Shown piece by piece: positions 24,200-35,400 of a stretch of 64,000 bases of DNA. How positions within the stretch are numbered: position 1 is the first letter of the stretch; every line of letters starts with the position of its first letter. The translations under genes and the position numbers were made by a program. Below the pieces are notes generated by a model. It ran no database searches and was not told where the DNA came from. It saw nothing but the letters and a program-made list of their open reading frames with translations. Source of the stretch: DATBGO01 sp963695645 (GTDB lineage Bacteria > Actinomycetota > Actinomycetes > Streptosporangiales > Streptosporangiaceae); contig CAVOHC010000014.1 of the NCBI GenBank assembly GCA_963695645.1, positions 15,682 to 79,681 on the forward strand, given 5' to 3'.

Positions 24200-25855
24200 C
24201 TAGGACCGCCGCACCGGATGTCGCGCGTATACCAGGAATCCGTGAACGCGCCGGTCTTCGAGGCGGAAATGCCTGCTCATGTAGCGCATGACGGCCCGGT
24301 CCCAGCCCGGGTTGGGATGGGGCACGATAACGGTGTCCGATGCTTTGACCCAGCGCAGGAAGGTAGCCTGCAGCGCCGCATTGGCCTTGTCGGAGGGGGT
24401 CAGCGCGAGGCCGTGGTCGAGCACCCGTTCCTGGCCGAGCCAGTCGACGACCTGCGGGCAGCCGCGGACATCGCCGGTGAAGCGGTTGTCGAGGATGGCC
24501 AGCGACGGATCGAGGGACAGGACGCAGCCGTGCGGCAGTATCTCGCTGGCGAACGCGCCGTCGACCTGCGTGACCGGCCCGGCCGCGACGATCCCGTTCA
24601 GGCTCCGTCCGAGCATGGCGCAGATCAGGATGAGCGGCACCGCGGTGGCCGCGAGCGCGGCGGCCCGTGACCCGCGGAACCGGTCGCGCAGCCGGACCGC
24701 CACCGCGCCGTAGAGCAGCGCGATGAACGGCGCCGCGAATCCGGCGTAGTGGTAGTAGTACGTGGGCGAGCTGAGCAGGGCGGCCACGGCAAGCGCGGTG
24801 GCCAGCAGCGCGAAGAGGTCGAGCGGGCTTGCGGCCGTCCGGCCGCGCCCGGTGAAGGCCGCCACGCACAGCGCCGCCAGGCACAGTGCCGCCAGGATGG
24901 CGGTCACCGCCGCCACCGCCTGGCCGCGTGCCGCGTGCGCGGCCACGAACGGGTAGAGGCCGGGAAGGCCGGTGAGGTCGGCCAGCCGGTCCACCGGCGG
25001 GTAGCCGCCGCCGTTGCGGATGGCCTGGGTCACGAAGACCTGCCGGACGAAGCCGCCCGGCGAGCCGATGATGAACGGTAGCGAGCACGCACCGAACCCG
25101 GCGGCGCCCCCGGCCACCAGCCTGCCGCGGGCCGCCGGCGCCGATCGCCACGCGACGCACAGCGCGGCGAGCAGCGGCAGCGCCGCCCACAGCTTGATCG
25201 CGCCGGCCGCCCCGATGAGCACCCCGCAGGCCAGCAGGCGGCGCCGCGACGTGGTGATCCGGTCCCCGTCGAACAGGCAGAGCAGCCCGGCCAGGCAGAA
25301 GAACACGAGCGGGGGCTCGAGCAGCACGGTCTGGGCCGAGCCGATCGTGGCCGGATACACGGCCATGAACCCCGTCGACACGACCACCTGCAGCGTAGGC
25401 CGGTGCCGAACCAGCAGTCCCAGCATCACCACGTTGGCCGTCGCGGTCAGGTCGATGAAGATCCGGGCCGTCTCGAACGCGTGCGCGGTCCCGGTCAGGG
25501 AGGACAGCGCCGCGAAGGGCAGCAGCAGCACGCTGATCATCGGCGGCTGGATGAGGACGAAATCACGGTAGGGCAGTATCCCGTGGATCAGCTGCAGCGA
25601 CGACCCGAAGTACACGCCGTCGTCGTACTCGTCGTGCCCGCTCAGGTGGCCGTGCAGGAGCGACTGGAGGAGCAGCACGCCGAGCGTCGCGGCGGCCACG
25701 GCCGCGATGACAGTCATGTTGCGCCGTGACCGGCCCGCCATCTGGTCCTGGCCGGCCCGCGGCAGCGTTATCTGCCCTGGCCCCTCCGCCGTCCGGGCAT
25801 CAAGCCCGGAAGAGGGCAGCACGCCGGAGCCTCGGGGCCATCGCCAAGTCGCCAC
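24200..25855 (-). CDS. Polytopic GT-C-type membrane glycosyltransferase
   Basis: 551 residues with about ten hydrophobic helices. An acidic loop after the first helix, GHDEYDDGVYFGSSLQLIHG then PYRDFVLIQPP, is the arrangement of GT-C enzymes that use a lipid-linked sugar donor (GT39/GT87-like, DUF2029-like). A soluble region after the last helices (from VTQVDGAFASEILPHG) contains CGCxQVVDWLG-like and DRAVMRYMSRHFRLED segments. Likely glycosylates an envelope polymer or protein; specificity unknown. N-terminus uncertain: M39 is another start. Confidence 0.8.
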   Translation of the reverse strand: MATWRWPRGSGVLPSSGLDARTAEGPGQITLPRAGQDQMAGRSRRNMTVIAAVAAATLGVLLLQSLLHGHLSGHDEYDDGVYFGSSLQLIHGILPYRDFVLIQPPMISVLLLPFAALSSLTGTAHAFETARIFIDLTATANVVMLGLLVRHRPTLQVVVSTGFMAVYPATIGSAQTVLLEPPLVFFCLAGLLCLFDGDRITTSRRRLLACGVLIGAAGAIKLWAALPLLAALCVAWRSAPAARGRLVAGGAAGFGACSLPFIIGSPGGFVRQVFVTQAIRNGGGYPPVDRLADLTGLPGLYPFVAAHAARGQAVAAVTAILAALCLAALCVAAFTGRGRTAASPLDLFALLATALAVAALLSSPTYYYHYAGFAAPFIALLYGAVAVRLRDRFRGSRAAALAATAVPLILICAMLGRSLNGIVAAGPVTQVDGAFASEILPHGCVLSLDPSLAILDNRFTGDVRGCPQVVDWLGQERVLDHGLALTPSDKANAALQATFLRWVKASDTVIVPHPNPGWDRAVMRYMSRHFRLEDRRVHGFLVYARHPVRRS

Positions 25856-25895
25856 GCAGAAGAAAATACTCTGTGACCGGGGGTGAATGAGGCGA

Positions 25896-26633
25896 TTACG
25901 GCTGGTAGCGGTAGCCCATTCCGGGCTCGGTGAGCAGGTGGCGTGGGCGCGGCGGGTCGTCCTCCAGCTTGCGGCGCAGCCTGGCCATGTGGAACCGCAG
26001 GTAGTGGGTGCTGCGCTCGAATCCGGGGCCCCAGACCGCGTTCAGCAGCGTGTCCGAGCTGACCAGCTGGCCAGGGGCGTGCAGCAGGATCTCCAGGAGC
26101 CGCCACTCCGTCGGGGTGAGGTGAACGGCCTCGGCGTCCGGCTCGGCCTCGGCGTCCGGCTCGGCCTCGGCGTCCGGCTCGGCCTCGCCGTCGCGGGTCC
26201 TGGTGATCGTGTAGGCGGTCAGGTCCACCACGAACCCGCCGATGGCGAAGGTGCTTTCGTTCGCAGGGCGATCCTCACGGCGGAGCGCGGCCCGCAGCCG
26301 GGCCAGCAGTTCCTCCATCGAGAACGGCTTGGTGACGTAGTCATCGGCGCCGGCGTCCAGCGCCCCGATCTTGTCGCCGGGGCCGGCCCGGCCGGATAGC
26401 ACGATGACCGGTGCGGCCGACCAGTTGCGTAGCTGCCTGATCACCTGGGTGCCGTCCAGGTCGGGGAGGCCGAGGTCGAGGAGCACCGCGTCGGGCGGCC
26501 GCCGCTGCGCCTCGGCGAGGGCCTGCAGGCCGGTGAGCGCCGTCGCGACGTCGTAGCCGCGGGCGCGCAAGTTGATTCGGAGCGCGCGCAGCAGCGCGGG
26601 CTCGTCTTCCACGATAAGGATGCGCTGGCTCAT
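25896..26633 (-). CDS. kdpE: KdpE response regulator
   Basis: 245 residues from ATG 26633 (MSQRILIVEDEP). Receiver domain 1-120 with acidic pair ED, phospho-Asp in VLLDLGLPDLDG, and switch Lys in DDYVTKPFSMEELLAR; then a winged-helix OmpR-type domain (HLTPTEWRLLEILLHAPGQL, WGPGFERSTHYLRFHMARLRRKLE, GMGYRYQP). It activates kdp transcription. Between the domains, three 18-bp repeats add EAEPDA three times. It follows kdpC by 68 bp on the same strand, but kdpD does not lie between them as it usually does. Confidence 0.95.
   Translation of the reverse strand: MSQRILIVEDEPALLRALRINLRARGYDVATALTGLQALAEAQRRPPDAVLLDLGLPDLDGTQVIRQLRNWSAAPVIVLSGRAGPGDKIGALDAGADDYVTKPFSMEELLARLRAALRREDRPANESTFAIGGFVVDLTAYTITRTRDGEAEPDAEAEPDAEAEPDAEAVHLTPTEWRLLEILLHAPGQLVSSDTLLNAVWGPGFERSTHYLRFHMARLRRKLEDDPPRPRHLLTEPGMGYRYQP
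26133..26186 (-). repeat. Three 18-bp coding repeats inside kdpE
   Basis: Exact 18-bp units (ggcgtccggctcggcctc) encoding an acidic EAEPDA linker at the junction between the receiver and DNA-binding domains. Confidence 0.95.
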
Positions 26634-26701
26634 CGGCGTAACCACGCGCGCGGGCGGACTGTCCGTCCGCCCGCGCGCCTGTGTCATCTGCGTTTTTCGG
26701 T

Positions 26702-27340
26702 TCAGCCCGAGACCGGGTACTTCGTGTCGAGTGCGATATTCAGGTTGAGCACGTTGACCCGCGGCTCGCCGAGGAACCCGATCACGCGGCCCTGCGTGTA
26801 CTGCTTGACCAGCGCCTGGACAGCTGCCGGGCTGACGTGCCTGGCCGCCGCGACCCGGTCCACCTGGATGGCGGCGTTCTGCGGTGAGATGTAGGGGTCC
26901 AGGCCCGAGGCCGACGTGGTCACCGCGTCCGGGGGAATCTGGGAAACGCTGACGTGGTCGAACTTCTCGATCTGCTGCTGGCGCGTCTTGATGTCCTGCA
27001 CCAGCACAGGGTTGTTCGGGCCCAGGTTCGATGCGGTGGAGTCGAGCGGGTCGCAGCCGTAGTCGCCCTTGACCGTGGCTAGCGCCGCCTCGGACGGCCG
27101 AGGCTGGAAGTACTGCGCCAGCGGGTTGCCCTTGGCGTCCACGAACTCCTGGCAGAGCAGGCTGGAGCCGACCACCTTGCCGTGGTAGCTGACCAGCGAG
27201 CCGTTGGCCTGCTTGTTGAAGACGGCCTGGCCGATGCCGACCATGATCACCGGGTAGGCGATCCCGCAGATGATGGTGAAGACGATCAGGCCGCGCAGCG
27301 CCGCGATGAGCTGCCGGACTGTGCCGGGTAGACGATTCAT
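26702..27340 (-). CDS. kdpC: KdpC subunit of the K+-transporting ATPase
   Basis: 212 residues from ATG 27340. One N-terminal membrane helix (LRGLIVFTIICGIAYPVIM) then the periplasmic domain with QYFQPRPSEA, SNLGPNNPVL, TSASGLDPYISPQNA and RVNVLNLNIALD, all characteristic of KdpC. It stabilises the KdpA-KdpB complex. Five bases separate it from the kdpB stop. Confidence 0.97.
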   Translation of the reverse strand: MNRLPGTVRQLIAALRGLIVFTIICGIAYPVIMVGIGQAVFNKQANGSLVSYHGKVVGSSLLCQEFVDAKGNPLAQYFQPRPSEAALATVKGDYGCDPLDSTASNLGPNNPVLVQDIKTRQQQIEKFDHVSVSQIPPDAVTTSASGLDPYISPQNAAIQVDRVAAARHVSPAAVQALVKQYTQGRVIGFLGEPRVNVLNLNIALDTKYPVSG

Positions 27341-27345
27341 TCTGG

Positions 27346-29468
<2,123 letters not shown>

Positions 29469-29469
<1 letters not shown>

Positions 29470-31139
29470 CAGTGCAGTCCTTCTGCGAATGGGCCCAGCG
29501 CGAGGGCCGGGAAGTAGGTCAGGCCGACCAGGATCAAGATGACGCCGACGAGCATCCCCACGAACAGCGGCTTGTGCGTCTCCATGGTGCCGGCGCTGGC
29601 CGGCACGGGTTGCTGTCTAGCGAGGGACCCGGCCAGGCCGAGGGCGAAAATCTCCGGTGCGAACCTGCCGAGCAGCATCACGATGCCGCCGGCCGTGTTG
29701 TACCAGGTGGTATTCGTCGCCAGTCCGGCGAACGCGGAGCCGTTGTTGTTAGCCATCGAGGTGAACGCGTACATGATCTCGGTCAGGCCGTGCGGGGTAG
29801 GCGGCAGGTTGGTGGTCAGCGATGACGTTCCGACCTTCAGGCCGAGCGACAGGCCGGCGGCGGTCAGGATCACCACGGGCAGCGTCAGGAAGTACAGCGC
29901 CGCGTATTTCATCTCGGTGGGCCGGATCTTCTTGCCGATGTACTCCGGCGTGCGGCCGACCATCAGCCCGCCCACGAACACGGTGACAATGGCCAGGATC
30001 AGGATGCCGTACAGCCCGGCTCCGACGCCGCCGGGAGCGATCTCGCCGAGGGCCATGTCGAGCAGCGCGATTCCGCCGCCGAACGCGGTGTACGAGTCGT
30101 GGAACGAGTTCACCGACCCGGTCGAGGTCACGGTGGTCGATGCCGCGAACAACGAGGAGCCGGGGATGCCGAAGGCGACGTTCTTGCCCTCCATCGCCGC
30201 GCGCGCTAGCTGCGGGGCGACGCCGGAGTGCTGGTTCTCGAAGAAGCTGATGCCGCCGACAGCGGCGGCCCAGATGGTCGCCATGACCGCGAGCAGCGCG
30301 TAGCCCTGCCGGTTGTCCTTGACCATCTTGCCGAACGTCCGCGGCAGGCAGAACGACGTCAGTAGCAGCAGGAAGATCTCGAACCAGTTCGTGAACGGGT
30401 TCGGGCTCTCGAACGGGTGCGAGGAGTTGGCATTGAAGAAGCCGCCGCCGTTGTTGCCGGCGTCCTTGATGACCTCTTGCGATGCCACCGGACCGCCCAC
30501 GATGGTCTGGTGGGCGCCGGACAGGGTGGTCACCGTGTGGTAGGAGCTGAAATTGTCGATGGCGCCGGCGGCCATCAGGATGATCGCGCCCACGACGGAC
30601 AAGGGGATCAGGTACCGCACCGTGATCCTGGTCATGTCCACCCAGAAGTTGCCGAGCTTGTCGGTCCTGGACCGGATGAACCCGCGGACCAATGCGATCG
30701 CGACCACGATGCCCACCGCGGCGGACAGGAAGTTCTGCACCGCCAGGCCGCCCATCTGGGTCAGGTAACCCATCGTGGACTCGCCGGAGTAGTTCTGCCA
30801 GTTGGTGTTGGTCACGAAGGAGGCGGCGGTGTTCCAGGCCAGGGCGGGCGGCACGTTGGCCATGCCCTCGGCCAGCAGCAGGTAGTGCTGCAGCCGCTCG
30901 AGCCCGTACAGGAACAGCACGCTGATGAACGAGAACGCCAGCATGCTGCGCAGGTACGAGGCCCACCGCTGGTCGGCTTTGTGGTCAACGCCGATCAGCT
31001 TGTAGATGCCGCGCTCGATCCGCCAGTCCTTGTCGGTGGTGAAGATGTGGGCCATGTAGTTGCCGACCGGCACGTAGCACACCGCCAAAGCGGCCACGAG
31101 CAGGGCAAACTGAAGCCAGCCCGCGAGGGCGCCATTCAT
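29469..31139 (-). CDS. kdpA: KdpA K+-translocating subunit
   Basis: 556 residues, about ten membrane segments. K+ selectivity-filter-like repeats are visible, for example WNTAASFVTNTNWQNY, GNNGGGFFNANSSHPFE, SFHDSYTAFGGG and MANNNGSAFAGL. ATG at 31139 overlaps the kdpF stop by one base. It forms the KdpFABC complex in the membrane. Confidence 0.98.
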
Positions 31140-31228
31140 CAGAACCTCTCAGGCAGAACGAGAGCCAGGAACAGGTAAACCGTCAGCAGGACGCCGACGA
31201 TCAGGCCGATCAGGTTCTCAGCGCTCAA
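31139..31228 (-). CDS. kdpF: KdpF small membrane subunit
   Basis: 29 residues: TTG start, MSAENLIGLIVGVLLTVY then LFLALVLPERF. One helix ending in the family PERF tail. TGATG coupling to kdpA. Too short for standard gene finders. Its TTG lies within the preceding small ORF (11-base overlap), so translation of the two is probably linked. Confidence 0.93.
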   Translation of the reverse strand: MSAENLIGLIVGVLLTVYLFLALVLPERF

Positions 31229-31307
31229 AGCGCTCAACCCCCTTCAGGATGAGGAAGAGCACGGCGAACACGACGATCGTGATGCCGATATAGAGCAAGT
31301 CGGACAC
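31218..31307 (-). CDS. 29-residue leader membrane peptide of the kdp operon
   Basis: GTG start at 31307 preceded by AGGAGGGCCCC, a strong ribosome site. Translation MSDLLYIGITIVVFAVLFLI then LKGVERFER: one hydrophobic helix and a basic/acidic tail. It overlaps kdpF and is the first gene of the kdp transcript. The strong site and coupling argue that it is translated. It could be an additional KdpFABC-associated peptide or a translational starter for the TTG-initiated kdpF. Confidence 0.75.
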   Translation of the reverse strand: MSDLLYIGITIVVFAVLFLILKGVERFER

Positions 31308-31485
31308 GGGGCCCTCCTAGAGGCGTTGCACGCATACAGGTCTGAGTGAACCTCGCTGAACAGGAGAAAGATCGCTCCCTTGCGCGACCCATGCGCAGCC
31401 GGCGGGCGGCCTAACAGAAGCCATGCACCGCGCGATAAGCGCGCGCTTGCTGGCAGCGCGTGCCTATGAGCTAGGACAGGGGGAG
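31308..31485 (-). promoter_or_regulatory. kdp promoter region
   Basis: 178 bp between the small ORF at 31486 and the first kdp peptide, reading leftward. It contains a CGCGC/GCGCG inverted repeat around gataa (31429-31443). I did not recognise a ydaO-type riboswitch or an obvious KdpE site. Confidence 0.35.
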
Positions 31486-31653
31486 TTAAGCGGGCTTCTC
31501 TGCGGAGCCGCCGAGAAGCCGCATGAACCGCGCGATCTCGGCCTGGTCATCGGCGGTGTCGAGCGGGCCGCGCTCGGCGGCAAGCCTGTCCAGCAATTCC
31601 GCCAGCGCCTGCTGGCGGCGAGGGTTCTCCCGGTCGGCCTGCTCGGCGTTCAT
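31486..31653 (-). CDS. Small acidic-helical protein downstream of the HAD gene
   Basis: 55 residues (MNAEQADRENPRRQQALAEL through RLLGGSAEKPA). It starts 10 bp after the stop codon of the HAD phosphatase and on the same strand, so co-transcription is likely. The composition (regular Leu/Ala heptads, charged surface) is protein-like. No ribosome site stands out. Unknown function. Confidence 0.5.
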   Translation of the reverse strand: MNAEQADRENPRRQQALAELLDRLAAERGPLDTADDQAEIARFMRLLGGSAEKPA

Positions 31654-31663
31654 TCCGGCCGGC

Positions 31664-32365
31664 TCAGCGGAGGCCGCGGACGCCGAGTTCGTCGGCGCGG
31701 GCCAGCAGCTCGGCGGGGTCGGCGTAGACGCGGAAGGCGCCGGCCCGCTCCAGTTCCTCGCGGCCGTAACCGCCGGACATCAGGCCGACGCCGAGCGATC
31801 CGGCGCGCCTGGCCGCGAGCAGGTCCCAGACGCTGTCCCCGACCACCATGGCGTTCTGCGGCTCGAGCCCGAGCAGCGCGGCCGCGGCCAGGAACAGGTC
31901 AGGGTCCGGCTTGGCGTGCCGGACCATGTCCCTGGTAACCATCGGCGTATCGTCGGGCAGCCCCAGCATCGCGAGGGCCTGCCCGGCGACGCTGGAGCGG
32001 CCGCTGGTCGCGATCGCCCACGGCACGCCGCGGCCGGTCAGGGCGGCCAGCAGCTCGGCGGCGCCGGGCAGCGGGCGGACCGAGTCGACCTGGGCCAGGT
32101 ACCCGTCCCCGTGCGCCTGCTGGACCGCCTCGATCTCGTCGTCTGACAGCGTCCGGCCGGTCTCGCGCAGCAGCGCGGAGATGAACAGGCCGCCGCTCAT
32201 GCCGATCCGCCGGTGGATCCGCCAGACCGACAGGTCGATGTCCACCGTGGCCAGCGCGTTCCGCCAGGCGATCACGTGCTGGTACACGCTGTCGATGAGC
32301 GTGCCGTCAAGATCGAACAGGAACGCGGGCACTGGCGGCTCGCGGTAGTTCACCGGACCGGTCAC
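31664..32365 (-). CDS. HAD-superfamily phosphatase
   Basis: 233 residues, GTG start. Motif I LFDLDGTLIDSV, motif II ATSGRSS, motif III Lys in RHAKPDPDLFLAAA, motif IV MVVGDSVWDLLAARRAG: complete HAD subfamily IA of the phosphoglycolate-phosphatase type, with a helical cap between motifs I and II. A soluble sugar-phosphate phosphatase. The start codon lies inside a large inverted repeat (32363-32432). Confidence 0.92.
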   Translation of the reverse strand: MTGPVNYREPPVPAFLFDLDGTLIDSVYQHVIAWRNALATVDIDLSVWRIHRRIGMSGGLFISALLRETGRTLSDDEIEAVQQAHGDGYLAQVDSVRPLPGAAELLAALTGRGVPWAIATSGRSSVAGQALAMLGLPDDTPMVTRDMVRHAKPDPDLFLAAAALLGLEPQNAMVVGDSVWDLLAARRAGSLGVGLMSGGYGREELERAGAFRVYADPAELLARADELGVRGLR

Positions 32366-32432
32366 GGCACAACCCTAGAGGGCTTGGGCCGAGGAAGTTG
32401 GCCCAAGGCATCTAGGGTTGTGCCAGCCGTGA
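32363..32432. terminator. Long hairpin between the deacetylase and HAD genes
   Basis: Arms 32363-32390 and about 32400-32432, including a perfect CACAACCCTAGA/TCTAGGGTTGTG block and TTGGGCC/GGCCCAA next to a 9-nt loop. It probably terminates transcription of the large deacetylase gene. The HAD start codon lies in its outer arm, so it may also affect HAD translation. Confidence 0.65.
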
Positions 32433-32489
32433 CCGGGCACCAGGCGCGAGGTGCGCCGTGGCGGCGGTCCCCCCGCAGGGGTCATGAGG

Positions 32490-35400
32490 CTAGCTGGCGG
32501 TCATGGTGTAGTCGTCGGTGGTGAGGGAGCCGGCGGCGGCGAGGTTCGTGCCGAAGGACAGCGCGGTGGCGCCGGCCGGGACGGCCGGGGTGGTCCAGGT
32601 CGCGTGCGCCCAGGAGCTGGACGCGGCGAACGCGGGGCTTTCGGTCCAGTAGGTCCAGCTGCCGGTGGCGCTGAGGTAGTAGACGGCGAGGCGGGTCGGC
32701 TGGGTGGACTGGTACCAGGCGCCGAGGGTGTAGGCGCTGCCCGCGGTGACCCGGGGGGAGCAGGCGCTGGTGCCCTGGGCGGTGAGGAGCTTGCGGTCGC
32801 CGCTGGTGTAGGCGGTGATGGTGAGGTTCTCGGCGTGGCTGCCGGTGTGGCCGCTGGTGGTGTAGGCCCAGGTGGCGGTGTTGGTGCCGGAGCTGGCCTG
32901 CTGCCAGCAGTCGGGGACGGTGCCGCCGCCGGTGTTGGTTTCGAGGGAGGCGTTGGCGAGCAGGTTGCCGCCGCGGCTGGCCGCGTTGGAGACCGTGGCG
33001 GCCTGCCCGGCCGTGGTGGTCTTGGTGCCGGCGGTGTCGGTGGCCTGCGCGGTGATGGTGACCGGGCCGTCGCCGACGGTGCTGGAGTCCCAGGTCGCGG
33101 TGTAAGGGGAGGAGGTCGCGGTGGCCACCACGGCGCCGTCGACCAGGAAGGCGACCTTGGCGATGCCGACCGGGGAGGAGGCGTTCGCGGTGAAGGTCAC
33201 CGGGCCGGTCAGCGTCGCGCCCGGCGCCGGCCCGGTCAGCGACACCGCCGGCGGCGCCGGCGCCCCGGCGGTCATGGTGTAGTCGTCGGTGGTGAGGGAG
33301 CCGGCGGCGGCGAGGCTGGTGCCGAAGGACACCGCGGTGGCGCCGGCCGGGACGGCCGGGGTGGTCCAGGTCGCGTGGGCCCAGGTGCTGGACGCGGCGA
33401 ACGCGGGGCTTTCGGTCCAGTAGGTCCAGCTGCCGGTGGCGCTGAGGTAGTAGACGGCGAGGCGGGTCGGCTGGGTGGACTGGTACCAGGCGCCGAGGGT
33501 GTAGGCGCTGCCCGCGGTGACCCGGGGGGAGCAGGCGCTGGTGCCCTGGGCGGTGAGGAGCTTGCGGTCGCCGCTGGTGTAGGCGGTGATGGTGAGGTTC
33601 TCGGCGTGGCTGCCGGTGTGGCCGCTGGTGGTGTAGGCCCAGGTGGCGGTGTTGGTGCCGGAGCTGGCCTGCTGCCAGCAGTCGGGGACGGTGCCGCCGC
33701 CGGTGTTGGTTTCGAGGGAGGCGTTGGCGAGCAGGTTGCCGCCGCGGCTGGCCGCGTTGGCGACCGTGGCGGCCTGCCCGGCCGTGGTGGTCTTGGTGCC
33801 GGCGGTGTCGGTGGCCTGCGCGGTGATGGTGACCGGGCCGTCGCCGACGGTGCTGGAGTCCCAGGTCGCGGTGTAAGGGGAGGAGGTCGCGGTGGCCACC
33901 ACGGCGCCGTCGACCAGGAAGGCGACCTTGGCGATGCCGACCGGGGAGGAGGCGTTCGCGGTGAAGGTCACCGGCCCGGTCAGCGTCGCGCCCGCGGCGG
34001 GCCCGGTCAGCGACACCGCCGGCGGCGCCGGCGCCCCGGCGGTCATGGTGTAGTCGTCGGTGGTGAGGGAGCCGGCGGCGGCGAGGCTGGTGCCGAAGGA
34101 CACCGCGGTGGCGCCGGCCGGGACGGCCGGGGTGGTCCAGGTGGCGTGCGCCCAGGTGCTGGACGCGGCGAACGCGGGGCTTTCGGTCCAGTAGGTCCAG
34201 CTGCCGGTGGCGCTGAGGTAGTAGACGGCGAGGCGGGTCGGCTGGGTGGACTGGTACCAGGCGCCGAGGGTGTAGGCGCTGCCCGCGGTGACCCGGGGGG
34301 AGCAGGCGCTGGTGCCCTGGGCGGTGAGGAATTTGCGGTCGCCGCTGGTGTAGGCGGTGATGGTGAGGTTCTCGGCGTGGCTGCCGGTGTGGCCGCTGGT
34401 GGTGTAGGCCCAGGTGGCGGTGTTGGTGCCGGAGCTGGCCTGCTGCCAGCAGTCGGGGACGGTGCCGCCGCCGGTGTTGGTTTCGAGGGAGGCGTTGGCG
34501 AGCAGGTTGCCGCCGCGGCTGGCCGCGTTGGAGACCGTGGCGGCCTGCCCGGCCGTGGTGGTCTTGGTGCCGGCGGTGTCGGTGGCCTGCGCGGTGATGG
34601 TGACCGGGCCGTCGCCGACGGTGCTGGAGTCCCAGGTCGCGGTGTACGGGGAGGAGGTGGCGGTGGCCACCACCACGCCGTCGACCAGGAAGGCGACCTT
34701 GGCGATGCCGACCGGGGAGGAGGCGCTCGCGGTGAAGGTCACCGGCCCGGTCAGCGTCGCGCCCGGCGCCGGCCCGGTCACCGACACCGCCGGAGTGCTC
34801 GGCGGGCCGCCCGAGTCGATGAGGGAATAGTCGTCGGTGGTCAGGGTGCCGGCGGCCTCGATGTCCATCCCGAAGCTCAGCGCGGTCGCGCCGGCCGGGA
34901 CCGCCGGGGTGGCCCAGGTCGCCTGCGTCCAGGAACTGGCCGCGGCGAATTGCGGGCTCTTCGTCCAGCTGTGCCAGCCCCCGTTCGCGTCCCGGTACCA
35001 GAACAGGAAGCGCGTCGGTACGGTGCTCTGATACCAGCCGGAGACCAGGTAGGCATCACCCGCGACCGCGCTGGGAGAGCACTGGCCCAGGTCCTGCTTG
35101 ATGATCAGTGCCGCGTTGCCGCTCGTGTAGGAGCTCATGGTGACGGTCTCGCCGACGGACCCGGTGTGCGCGGTCTTTGTTTCGGCGAAGCTGGCCGTGT
35201 CGCCGGCGCTGGTGCTGGCCGACCAGCAGGACGGCGTCCCGGGGTTGTACTGATCGTCGGTCTCGACCGAGGGGTTGGCGACGCCGTTGGTGCCGGGCGG
35301 GGCCGGCGGGACCGCCGGCGCGGTCACCGCTGGCTGGACCGGTCCGCCGATCACCTGGCTGACGGTCTCGATGGTCACGTTCTGGGTCTGCAGCCAGGTC

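Noticed and set aside
31308..31485. c-di-AMP (ydaO) riboswitch upstream of kdp
   Set aside because: The leader is short and I could not find the conserved core of this class; a covariance-model search would settle it.
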